A stretch of 64,000 nucleotides of DNA from JBBDWK01 sp040902885 (GTDB taxonomy: Bacteria > Acidobacteriota > Terriglobia > Bryobacterales > Bryobacteraceae): contig JBBDWK010000065.1 of assembly GCA_040902885.1 (NCBI GenBank), forward strand, positions 1 to 64,000, read 5' to 3'. The translations under genes were made by a program, and so were the position numbers. Shown piece after piece: positions 7,306 through 15,142 of this stretch. The first letter of the stretch is position 1, and each line of letters opens with the position of its first letter. The notes beneath the pieces were generated by a model. That model was given only the letters and a program-made list of their open reading frames with translations. It was not told where the DNA came from and did not search any database.

Positions 7306-8720
7306 TGGATCTCCACGTCGCCCCTCCCGGCGAGGGTCCGCGGCACCAGCGCATTGATTTGATCGAGCCCCACGTACTGACCCTGCGGACCCGCGTACAG
7401 CAGCGGCGCCACAACGCCGCCGATCCTCATCGTAACGGCCGCGGGACTGCTCGCGCCGCGGATACCCGTACCGAAGAGAAGCAGGTAGATCCGATCGCCT
7501 GCGCCTCCCATCGAAAGGGGAACCGGCTGGCATGATCCCGCTCCTGCCGGGCATTCGAATATAGTGCGCGATTGCTGTGTTCCATTAGAGGCTACGGTGA
7601 GAGCGACGGCCGCCGCCACACCACTGCCGCTGCCATTGGCGGAGAACAGCGCCGGGGCAATCGATTCGATCTGAGTACGGTCCGTCCATCGGATCGTCGC
7701 GCTCCTCACGATCGTCACGCTCGCAGGGCCCCGCGCCGTTCCTTCGGGGACCAGCCAGTTGATCTGCGACGGCGACACGAAGAACAGCGGCGCCGGACGC
7801 AATATCCCGTTGCTGTCCGCGACCGACACCGACACCCCGCCCATCGCCGTGGGAAGCGGGGTCGAAGTAGCGCTCACGGTCTCCGGCGTGAAGCCCGGTG
7901 CGAAGGATGACGCGATCGAGTTGGGGGCGAGACCTCCCGCGCGAAAGCTCGCCGCCGAAACGGTGGGCGCGGATGCTACTGCAACGCGGCACGCGCCCGC
8001 AGTGTCCAGAAACACGGCGTGATTCACTACCGCCGCCATCTCGGCCGAGACGCGCGGCGGCGATACCGGGCTGTCATATCTTATTGGCTGTAGCCACGCG
8101 GTCCCCTCGGAAAGACAGCCGAATATGCCGCAGCGCAGCGGCAGCGTCGCTTCCGGAAAATACATGGTCTGCACGAGCTCGTCTCCGCCGGCGGGATCGA
8201 GTTCGTAGAGCGTCATAAACGAAACACCGGTCGAGTACGAGGTAACGGCGGTACACCCGCCGGACTCCGCAATCCCGTCGCCGTTGGCATCCGAGGGACA
8301 GGACGCCGGCAAATTCACAGCCCGGGTTCCATGGACATTGACTCCGGTCGTCGTGACCTGCTGCTGGCAGCTTTCGCCGTTGTAAAGCGTGCAATTCGGC
8401 GCGCGAAAGAGGAAGTGGTCGGTGCAACTGTTCCACTCATACCAGCCGTCGCGGCACTCTGTGCGGCAGTTCCCAGCCGCGTCGCAGACCGGCGTATCGT
8501 GGCACCATCCATCGAATTGATGTCCATCGAACTTCTGTCCGAAGTTCGACGTGACGCCCCAGTTTCCGAAAGGAGGCGTATGCAGCGGATTCCCGCCCGG
8601 GCATTCCACGTTGACGTTGCCGATCACCCGGCGATTCCGATTGAGGCCCGCCACCGACAACTGGCACGTCTGCGCAAGCACGTCCGCCGCGAAGAGGAGA
8701 ACGAGAAACGCACGCATCAC
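7251..8720 (-). CDS. Secreted protein with TIGR03437 C-terminal domain
   Basis: A 489-aa protein with a signal peptide (MMRAFLVLLFAADVLAQ, cleavage after about residue 17). Residues 18-130 are cysteine-rich (NWGVTSNFGQKFDGHQFDGW and CHDTPVCDAAGNC), which suggests a disulfide-bonded extracytoplasmic domain. From about residue 255 (AASFRAGGLAPNSIASSF) to the end it follows the Solibacter uncharacterised C-terminal domain TIGR03437, including the PLFFVSPSQINWLVPEG and LYAGPQGQYVGLDQINALVP motifs. These proteins are abundant in Bryobacterales and of unknown function, perhaps cell-surface. The gene is monocistronic; a dispersed repeat fills the upstream gap. Confidence 0.8.
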   Translation of the reverse strand: MMRAFLVLLFAADVLAQTCQLSVAGLNRNRRVIGNVNVECPGGNPLHTPPFGNWGVTSNFGQKFDGHQFDGWCHDTPVCDAAGNCRTECRDGWYEWNSCTDHFLFRAPNCTLYNGESCQQQVTTTGVNVHGTRAVNLPASCPSDANGDGIAESGGCTAVTSYSTGVSFMTLYELDPAGGDELVQTMYFPEATLPLRCGIFGCLSEGTAWLQPIRYDSPVSPPRVSAEMAAVVNHAVFLDTAGACRVAVASAPTVSAASFRAGGLAPNSIASSFAPGFTPETVSATSTPLPTAMGGVSVSVADSNGILRPAPLFFVSPSQINWLVPEGTARGPASVTIVRSATIRWTDRTQIESIAPALFSANGSGSGVAAAVALTVASNGTQQSRTIFECPAGAGSCQPVPLSMGGAGDRIYLLLFGTGIRGASSPAAVTMRIGGVVAPLLYAGPQGQYVGLDQINALVPRTLAGRGDVEIQLTADGREANPVRVTLAN

Positions 8721-8766
8721 ACCCCCCTAACCGGCGAGGATACTATACGCGTCGCAAGCGCGCTAT

Positions 8767-8867
8767 GAGGCCGCGGATGAGCGCCGATTAACGCTGATAA
8801 GAGCTTCGTTTTCAATCGGCGTTCATCGGCGTTCATCGGCGGCTTCAATTGTTTCACGCCTTCTGAG
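8767..8867 (-). repeat. 100-bp dispersed repeat, inverted copy 1
   Basis: The reverse complement matches 13785-13885 at about 90 percent over 101 bases. It contains the tandem motif CGTTCATCGG/CGCCGATGAACG repeated several times. It lies between the TIGR03437 gene and rsmI and runs directly into a half copy of the REP-like palindrome. Confidence 0.85.
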
Positions 8868-8892
8868 GGAGCGGTTATTGAGCGTGAGATAG
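8864..8892. repeat. REP-like palindrome, half copy B
   Basis: TGAGGGAGCGGTTATTGAGC then GTGAGATAG matches only the right arm and right flank of the palindrome at 1043-1120. The left arm is absent, possibly replaced by the 100-bp dispersed repeat that abuts it. Confidence 0.6.
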
Positions 8893-8894
8893 TG

Positions 8895-9713
8895 CTATTT
8901 GCGCTCTTCCAAACGCTGGTAGACCTCGCGCTTCGAAAGGCCCCTGCGGCGGGCCACGGCTTTCATCGCGTCCATGCGGCTCAACCCTTCGCGCATGCAC
9001 GCTTCCACCGCTTCCTCGATGGGCGTATCGTCCTCCTCTGCGCCAGCGGCATAACCGCCCACAACCAGCGTGATCTCGCCCTTCACCGCATCGCGCGATT
9101 CCAGCTCCGCCCGAATCTCCGCAGCCGTTCCGCGAAGAATCTCCTCGTGAATCTTGGTAAGCTCGCGCGCCATGGCGGCCGGCCTCGGTCCCAGTAGCTC
9201 GTCGATATCCGCTAGGGTTTCGACAATGCGGTGCGGGGCTTCGTAAAAAACAAGCGTGACGGTTTGTGTTTTTAGCGATTCCAGGGCCTTCCGGCGCTGC
9301 CCGCGCTTGGGAGGCAGGAACCCGGCGAAGTAGAACGGATCGGCTGGAAGGCCCGATGCGGCCAGCGCGGAAAGCGCCGCCGAGGGACCGGGAACAGGCT
9401 GCACAGCGATTCCGTTTTCGATTGCCGCGGAGACCAGCCGATAGCCGGGGTCGGAGATGAGGGGCATGCCGGCGTCGGATACCAGCGCGATCCGCTCTCC
9501 GGCGCGGAGGCGCTCAATCAGCTCTTTCGTGCGAGACGCCTCATTGTGGCCGTGGTAGCTGACCAGCGGGCGGTCGATTCCGTAGCGGTCGAGAAGCTTG
9601 CGGGTCTGCCGCGTGTCTTCGCAGGCGATCATATCCGCCTCTTTCAGGATGCGAACAGCCCGAAACGTAATGTCCTCGAGGTTTCCGATAGGCGTGGCGA
9701 CGATGTAGAGCAA
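8895..9713 (-). CDS. rsmI: 16S rRNA 2'-O-methyltransferase RsmI
   Basis: A 272-aa SAM-dependent tetrapyrrole-methylase-fold enzyme that methylates the 2'-O of C1402 in 16S rRNA. Diagnostic segments are YIVATPIGNLEDITFRAV (residues 3-20), ACEDTRQTRKLLDRYGI, LVSDAGMPLISDPGYRLV (about 79-96), the PGPSAALSALAASGLP stretch, and the C-terminal helical tail ending VARRRGLSKREVYQRLEERK. Length matches the family. It is the last gene of a minus-strand group with pcrA, a 52-aa ORF and an APC permease; only 3 bases separate it from the permease stop. Confidence 0.95.
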   Translation of the reverse strand: MLYIVATPIGNLEDITFRAVRILKEADMIACEDTRQTRKLLDRYGIDRPLVSYHGHNEASRTKELIERLRAGERIALVSDAGMPLISDPGYRLVSAAIENGIAVQPVPGPSAALSALAASGLPADPFYFAGFLPPKRGQRRKALESLKTQTVTLVFYEAPHRIVETLADIDELLGPRPAAMARELTKIHEEILRGTAAEIRAELESRDAVKGEITLVVGGYAAGAEEDDTPIEEAVEACMREGLSRMDAMKAVARRRGLSKREVYQRLEERK

Positions 9714-9716
9714 GTC

Positions 9717-11204
9717 CTACGCCCTGGCCCGGCGCGCTCCAAACGTGAAGTAGATGACGAGGCCGGCCGCCAGCCAGACCACGAAGCGCACCCAGGTTTC
9801 GAGCGGCAGACCGAGCATCAGCACCAGGCAGGAGGCGATCGAAAACAGCGGCAGCCACGGCGCGCCGGGAACCCGGAAGCCGCGCGGGCGGTCAGGCTGC
9901 GTGCGCCGCAATACCAGCACACCCGCCGCCACCACGACAAACGCGAAGAGGGTGCCGATGTTCGCCAGGTCGGCAAACGTTCCGATGTCCCACACGGCCG
10001 CGGGGACCGCCACCACAATGCCGGCCACCCAGGTGCTGAAGTACGGCGTGCGGTGCAGCCGGTGCACGCGCGAGAAGGCTCGGGGCAGCAGACCGTCGCG
10101 CGACATCGCGAACCACACCCGGGTCTGCCCGTACTGGAAGACCAGCAGCGAAGAGACCATGCCGACCAGCGCGCCTACGCCCACCCATCGGCGTATCCCG
10201 TCGTACCCCAGATCCTTGAGCGCATTGACCACCGGCGCGGCGTTGTCCAACTCCCGCCAATGAGTTATGCCCGTGAGCACCAATGCCACGGAAACGTACA
10301 GCACCGTGCAAATCACCAGAGTGGACAGAATTCCGAACGGCAGGTCGCGCCCCGGATTGCGGCACTCCTCGGCGGCGGTGGATACCGAATCGAAGCCGAT
10401 GTAAGTGAAAAAGACGATAGCCGCTCCGGTAAGCACGCCGGGAAAGCCGTTGGGCATGAATGGCTGCCAGTTCTCACTGCGGACGGCGCCGGCGGCGCCA
10501 AACACGAAGATCAGGATCGCCGCCACCTTTACGATCACCATCACGCTGTTCGTGCGCGCGCTCTCGCGCACGCCCTGCACCAGAATCCAGGTCAGCAGCA
10601 GCAGAATCACGACCGCGGGCAGGTTGAACCACGCGCCGGTAAACTCGCCGCCCGCGATCATGGGGCCGGATAACTGCGGTGGAAGGTGGACTCCGAAGAC
10701 GCTTTCCAGCATGTCGTTGAAGTAAGCCGAGAAGCCAACCGCGACGGCCATGTTCGACACCGCGTACTCGAGAATCAGGTCCCAGCCGATGATCCACGCG
10801 AAGATTTCGCCCAGCGTGGCATAAGCGTACGTGTAGGCGCTGCCCGCGACGGGAATCATGGACGCCAGTTCCGCGTAGCACAAGGCCGCGAAGCAGCACA
10901 CCACAGCGGTCAGCAGGAAGGAAAGAGAGATGGCCGGCCCCGCGCCCGGCCGGCCGATGGTGGAGACGGCGTCACGGCCGTGCAGCAGCAGATCCAGCAC
11001 CGGCGCGTGCAGAATGGAGCGGTAACTGAGGGTCTCTCCCGCCGCGGCCGTGCCGGTAAGGATAAAGATGCCGGAGCCGATCACCGCGCCGATGCCCAGA
11101 GCGGTGAGACTCCACGGCCCGAGCGTCTTCTTCAAACGCCTCTCGGGCGCCTCCGAAGCGGCAATCAGTGCGTCGATACTCTTGGTGCGGAGTAAGCGGT
11201 TCAC
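9717..11204 (-). CDS. APC-family amino acid permease
   Basis: A 495-aa transporter with about 12 membrane helices. The N-terminal half shows LGPWSLTALGIGAVIGSGIF (residues 31-50), the broken-helix motif of APC superfamily cationic amino acid transporters. YIGFDSVSTAAEECRNPGRD is the family's helix 6 and following loop signature. Length and motifs match YfnA/CAT-like permeases, which import amino acids by proton symport; the exact substrate is not evident. It lies 24 bp downstream of the 52-aa ORF and 3 bp upstream of rsmI, so it is probably transcribed with pcrA. Confidence 0.9.
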   Translation of the reverse strand: MNRLLRTKSIDALIAASEAPERRLKKTLGPWSLTALGIGAVIGSGIFILTGTAAAGETLSYRSILHAPVLDLLLHGRDAVSTIGRPGAGPAISLSFLLTAVVCCFAALCYAELASMIPVAGSAYTYAYATLGEIFAWIIGWDLILEYAVSNMAVAVGFSAYFNDMLESVFGVHLPPQLSGPMIAGGEFTGAWFNLPAVVILLLLTWILVQGVRESARTNSVMVIVKVAAILIFVFGAAGAVRSENWQPFMPNGFPGVLTGAAIVFFTYIGFDSVSTAAEECRNPGRDLPFGILSTLVICTVLYVSVALVLTGITHWRELDNAAPVVNALKDLGYDGIRRWVGVGALVGMVSSLLVFQYGQTRVWFAMSRDGLLPRAFSRVHRLHRTPYFSTWVAGIVVAVPAAVWDIGTFADLANIGTLFAFVVVAAGVLVLRRTQPDRPRGFRVPGAPWLPLFSIASCLVLMLGLPLETWVRFVVWLAAGLVIYFTFGARRARA

Positions 11205-11228
11205 GAGCCCGGGCCGCGGCGCAACCGA

Positions 11229-11387
11229 TTACCGTTTGCGCGTGCCTTGCGTCATCTTCCTGACTTTTTTCTTGTGGGAGCCGCGCGGCACGTCGGAAGG
11301 CCGCTTGGCCTTCGGCGCCGCCTTCTTGCGCGCCGCCCGCTTCAGTTTCTTGCGTTCTTCTCGATCCGTAACGTTCTTGGTATTCAT
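11229..11387 (-). CDS. 52-aa highly basic small protein
   Basis: Encodes MNTKNVTDREERKKLKRAAR followed by a Lys/Arg/Ala/Pro-rich tail ending MTQGTRKR. Roughly 40 percent of residues are Lys or Arg. The ATG overlaps the TGA of pcrA by three bases as ATGA (11384-11387), which strongly suggests translational coupling, and the permease follows 24 bp later. The composition suggests nucleic-acid binding, as in small ribosomal or histone-H1-tail-like proteins, but I recognise no family. It could associate with nucleic acids alongside the helicase; that is inference from charge and coupling only. Confidence 0.65.
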   Translation of the reverse strand: MNTKNVTDREERKKLKRAARKKAAPKAKRPSDVPRGSHKKKVRKMTQGTRKR

Positions 11388-13714
11388 CGCACTCTCTTGA
11401 TTGTCGCGTACTTTGCGATTAACTTCTTCAGGCCGTGACCCGGAAAATTGATGGTCAGCTTGGCGTCCTCGCCGTCGCCTTCGCGCCGCAGCACCGTTCC
11501 GGTGCCGTACTTGGGATGCTCCACGACGGTTCCCGCGCGGGCGCCCTGCGCCTGGCTTGGAAACTGCGGGACATTCGAAGGCTGGACTGGGGAAGCCTGC
11601 GGCGGACCAGCGGCTTTCTGGCCCGGCTGCGGAAATTGCCTGCCGCGGTCGGAGAAAAACTGGGAAATGTTGTCGAGCGAGTTGTATGTTTTGCCGGTGT
11701 AGGTGTTTCGCCGGGCGCTCTCGCGGACTTCGTGCCGCTCCGCGGACAGGTCCACCTGCGGCGTGCGCCTGCCTTCGCCTAATTTGACCGTCAGGTTCTC
11801 CGGAACCTCCCGCAGGAAGCGCGAGGGAATGGTTTCCTCCTGCTGCCCTCCGCCAAAGCGGCGCCGCAGCTTCGCGGAAGTCTGGATCAGGCGCTTCTCG
11901 GCGCGCGTCATCCCGACGTAGCAGAGCCTTCGTTCCTCCTCGAGCATGGTCTTCGAAGCGAACGACCGGCTGTGGGGGAACAACCCCTCCTCCATGCCGG
12001 CCATGATGACCAGGGGGAACTCCAAACCTTTAGCGTTGTGCATGGTCATCAGCGTGACCAGCGCCCGCTCGTCGATGGAGTCCGCGTCCGCCACCAGCGC
12101 GGCGTGATCCAGGAAGTCGGAGGCCGATTCGCCCCGCTCGCCCGCCTCCACCGCGGCGTTCAAAAGTTCGCCGAGGTTCTCCAGCCGTCCCTGAGCCTCG
12201 GGCGTGTCCTCCTGCTTGAGCATCTCGCGGTAGCCGGTGCGCTCGATAATGAAGCGAATGGCGCCGGCCAGCGGCTGTGTCGCCACCGCCTCGGCGATCT
12301 CCTCCACCAAACCGCGGAAGGCCGCCATAGCAGCCTCGGCGCGCGTGCCGAGTTCCTGACCATCCAGCATGCGGACGATTGCATCGAAGACGGTGAGCCC
12401 GTGTTGCGAGGCGTAGCGCTCCACCTGCTCGACCGTAGTCTTGCCGATTCCCCGCGCAGGAGTGTTGACGATGCGCAGCAGGCTGGCCGAATCCCGCGTG
12501 GAGACGCCGAGTTTCAGATAGGCCAGAGCATCCTTGACTTCCGCCCGCTGGTAGAAACTGGTGCCGCCCACCACGAGGTACTTGCGGCCGTAGCGGCGCA
12601 GAGCCTCTTCAATCTGCCGGGACTGGAAATTGGTCCGGTAGAGGACTGCCACCCGCTCGCCGGGATGCGACGAGAGCCAGCGCTCGATGGTGTCGGCAAT
12701 GAACAGAGCTTCGTTCTCGCCGTCATAACCGGAGTACTGGCCCACCCGCTCGCCGGCGCCAGATTCGGTCCACAGCCACTTGCCCTTGCGCTCCTGGTTG
12801 TTTGCCACCACCGTGCTCGCGGCTTCCAGGATGGTCTTCGTGGAGCGGTAATTCTGCTCCAGCCGGATGACCAGCGCGTTCGGGTAATCGCGCTCGAAAT
12901 CGAGAATGTTCCGAATGTCCGCGCCGCGCCAGCTATAGATGGACTGGTCCTCGTCGCCCACCACGCAAACGTTGCTATGCCCAGTGCTCAGCAGCCGGAT
13001 CAGCTCATACTGGCTCCGGTTGGTGTCCTGATACTCGTCGATCATCAGGTGGCTCAGGCGCCGGTTGTACATCTGGCGGGTGGTTTCGTCGTGGTAGAGG
13101 AGACGGACGGTTTCGAGCAGCAGATCGTCGAAGTCCAGCGCGTTGGCGTTGCGCAAAGTCTTCTCGTACTCCTCGAAAACCACTGCGAGCCGCTGGGCCT
13201 GAGGGTCGGCGGAGTCCCGGTAAAAATCCTGCGGCGACTTCTTCAGATTTTTCGCATGGCTGATGCGCGAAAGGGCCGCCCGGTACTGCATGAAGTTCTT
13301 CTCTTCGAGACCCAGATGACGATAGGCGGCCTTAATGGCCAAGAGTTGGTCGTCTTCGTCGTAAATCGAAAACCTGGTGTTGAAGCCCAGACGGATGGCC
13401 GCGAGGGGCGCGCCATCGCGCCTCAGAAGGCGGACGCAAAAGGAGTGGAAGGTGGAAACGCCCGGGCCGGAGCCGCCCGGTTCGTACTCCAGCAGGGACA
13501 TCACGCGGGCGCGCATCTCCTGAGCGGCCTTGTTGGTAAATGTCACCGCGAGCACGGCGGACCCAGGCACATGGTGGTTGCGGATGATATGCGCGATACG
13601 GTGAGTGATGACGCGGGTTTTGCCGCTTCCAGCCCCGGCAAGAATCAATACCGGGCCGTCGATATGGACCACGGCATCGCGCTGCTGGGGGTTCAACCCC
13701 TCTAAAAAGTCCAT
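11384..13714 (-). CDS. pcrA: UvrD/PcrA ATP-dependent DNA helicase
   Basis: A 776-aa superfamily 1A 3'-5' helicase. Motif Q/I: LNPQQRDAVVHIDG then AGAGSGKT (residues 26-33). Walker B is LMIDEYQDTNRSQYEL (about 220), motif III GDEDQSIYSWRGAD, motif IV RLEQNYRST, motif V MTMHNAKGLEFPLV and motif VI YVGMTRAEKRL. The C-terminal 45 residues (VVEHPKYGTGTVL to the end) form the Tudor-like domain that contacts RNA polymerase in PcrA/UvrD. It acts in nucleotide-excision repair, clearing of RecA filaments and transcription-replication conflicts. It heads a minus-strand operon with a coupled 52-aa basic protein, an APC permease and rsmI. Confidence 0.95.
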   Translation of the reverse strand: MDFLEGLNPQQRDAVVHIDGPVLILAGAGSGKTRVITHRIAHIIRNHHVPGSAVLAVTFTNKAAQEMRARVMSLLEYEPGGSGPGVSTFHSFCVRLLRRDGAPLAAIRLGFNTRFSIYDEDDQLLAIKAAYRHLGLEEKNFMQYRAALSRISHAKNLKKSPQDFYRDSADPQAQRLAVVFEEYEKTLRNANALDFDDLLLETVRLLYHDETTRQMYNRRLSHLMIDEYQDTNRSQYELIRLLSTGHSNVCVVGDEDQSIYSWRGADIRNILDFERDYPNALVIRLEQNYRSTKTILEAASTVVANNQERKGKWLWTESGAGERVGQYSGYDGENEALFIADTIERWLSSHPGERVAVLYRTNFQSRQIEEALRRYGRKYLVVGGTSFYQRAEVKDALAYLKLGVSTRDSASLLRIVNTPARGIGKTTVEQVERYASQHGLTVFDAIVRMLDGQELGTRAEAAMAAFRGLVEEIAEAVATQPLAGAIRFIIERTGYREMLKQEDTPEAQGRLENLGELLNAAVEAGERGESASDFLDHAALVADADSIDERALVTLMTMHNAKGLEFPLVIMAGMEEGLFPHSRSFASKTMLEEERRLCYVGMTRAEKRLIQTSAKLRRRFGGGQQEETIPSRFLREVPENLTVKLGEGRRTPQVDLSAERHEVRESARRNTYTGKTYNSLDNISQFFSDRGRQFPQPGQKAAGPPQASPVQPSNVPQFPSQAQGARAGTVVEHPKYGTGTVLRREGDGEDAKLTINFPGHGLKKLIAKYATIKRVR

Positions 13715-13784
13715 TGGGAGCTAGGGTGTCTTTTCATCGTAGCATGCAGGAGATGGGGATCTGCTTCGGGGCGGGATCCGCTGG

Positions 13785-13885
13785 CTTAGAAGGCGTGAAA
13801 CAATTGAAGCCGCCGATAAACGCCGATGAACGCCGATTGAAGACGAAGCTCTTATCGGCGTTCATCTGTGTTCATCCGTCCCCTC
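13785..13885 (+). repeat. 100-bp dispersed repeat, copy 2
   Basis: Inverted partner of 8767-8867 (about 90 percent). It has internal tandem GCCGATGAACGCC units. With the other copy it brackets the whole pcrA-orf52-permease-rsmI operon, so recombination between the two would invert that 5-kb block. Confidence 0.85.
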
Positions 13886-13889
13886 GAAT

Positions 13890-13970
13890 GAATTGCCCAC
13901 CGACGTTCGGGACTTCGCCATCAAGAACTACTACCTGTGGCGCCTTGACGCACTGTTCATTTCTCGATGA
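13890..13970 (+). pseudogene. Possible severed C-terminal gene fragment
   Basis: Immediately after the dispersed repeat the plus strand reads ELPTDVRDFAIKNYYLWRLD then ALFISR-stop (TGA 13968-13970). The composition is protein-like and no start codon or upstream reading frame exists, because the repeat abuts it. I do not recognise the family. It may be the tail of a gene whose front was removed where the repeat joined. The remainder of 13715-13990 has no other gene. Confidence 0.4.
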
Positions 13971-13990
13971 CACCGAAATAGGCCGCAACG

Positions 13991-15142
13991 CTACCGCTTA
14001 GCCATCCTGTCCCGCGCCTCAATCGCTCGGGCGTGCTTCAAAATATTCGGGTCCGCCGCGCCGATCGCGAGGGCCTTTTTGATTTCCTCGCGCGCCTCCC
14101 GATGCATGCCCGAGCGGTGGAGCGCCCATGCGTAGGCATCGATGGTCGCTACGTCGCGGCGGCGCGCGATTTCGAGTTTGGCGATGCTCAGCGCCTTGGC
14201 TGGCTTGAGGGCATAGTCGGCGTAGTACGAAATCAATTCCCGATTCGCGTTATCCCAGCCCGCGGATTCCGCGAGAGCGAGCTTTTCGAACTCCAGGAAC
14301 GTCTTCATGGCTTCAGCGCGCTTTCCGGCATTGTGAAGCGCGGCGGCGACATCGAACAGGTTCTCGGGATGCGGCGCAACTTCGTAACGGCGGCGCATGA
14401 GCTTCACCGCTTCGCTGTGAGCGTCTTCGGCGGTCCGAACTTTGGCGAGGGCCGCCAGCGCGTAATGGTAGTCCGGCACCAGCGTCAGCGCCTCGTTCAG
14501 CACCTCCGCGGCCTCCTTAAGTTTGCCGCCGGCCGTGAAAAGCTGCCCGATATGGACGAGCATCCAGGCGCGGTCCTCGATTTCCGCCGGGTGCGTGCGG
14601 GTGTAGGCCATCCGCATCAATTCCATGGCGCCATCCCTGTCTCCGAAGATCTCGCGGAGGTAAGCGGCGCGGGTCAGACCCGGGACTCCGTTGCGGCTGA
14701 GATCGAGCATCCACTGCGCGGCTTCTTCGGCTTCTTTGTAGTTGCCGAGTTCGGCGTTCGCATCCACCAGGAATCCGTACATGGCAGGGTCGTCGGGCAC
14801 CCGGCGGTTGAGCTGCTTTGCGAGGACCAGCGCGTCGGCGAACTCATGCCGGCCGAGCCGAATCCAGCACTGCGCCTTGAGCGCTTCGAAATTATCGGGC
14901 GAAACGGCGAGCGACCGTTTGATGGCGGCTTCGGCCCGGTCGTAGTAAGTTGTGTCGGCCGTATCGCGAGCGCGGCGCGCCAGAGCCATGGCAAGCGCGT
15001 TATAACCATCGGGTTGCCCCGGGTCTTTCTCTATGGCGCGCTGCGCCGCAATGATTGCCTGTTCGACGGGCGATGGCTGCCCGCCGAACAGGCTGGTGAA
15101 GAAGAAGAGAAGCACTATCGATTGACGCATGGGCATCCTCAC
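13991..15142 (-). CDS. Secreted tetratricopeptide-repeat protein
   Basis: A protein of up to 383 aa with a signal peptide (MRQSIVLLFFFTSLFGG) and about eight TPR-like helical pairs, for example PDGYNALAMALARRARDTAD, PDNFEALKAQCWIRLGRHEF and MYGFLVDANAELGNYKEAEE. TPR arrays mediate protein-protein contacts, here in the periplasm or at the surface. The longest start is the GTG at 15142, overlapping the TGA of the DUF4331 gene as GTGA; ATG at 15136 or 15130 would also serve. Close coupling to the DUF4331 gene suggests the two work together. Function unknown. Confidence 0.75.
   Translation of the reverse strand: MRMPMRQSIVLLFFFTSLFGGQPSPVEQAIIAAQRAIEKDPGQPDGYNALAMALARRARDTADTTYYDRAEAAIKRSLAVSPDNFEALKAQCWIRLGRHEFADALVLAKQLNRRVPDDPAMYGFLVDANAELGNYKEAEEAAQWMLDLSRNGVPGLTRAAYLREIFGDRDGAMELMRMAYTRTHPAEIEDRAWMLVHIGQLFTAGGKLKEAAEVLNEALTLVPDYHYALAALAKVRTAEDAHSEAVKLMRRRYEVAPHPENLFDVAAALHNAGKRAEAMKTFLEFEKLALAESAGWDNANRELISYYADYALKPAKALSIAKLEIARRRDVATIDAYAWALHRSGMHREAREEIKKALAIGAADPNILKHARAIEARDRMAKR

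Noticed and set aside
9546..10673. 375-codon plus-strand frame over rsmI and the permease
   Set aside because: Antisense; His/Gln/Arg-rich translation with no motif.
11972..13705. 577-codon plus-strand frame across pcrA
   Set aside because: Antisense of the helicase with no family motif, the usual high-GC shadow.
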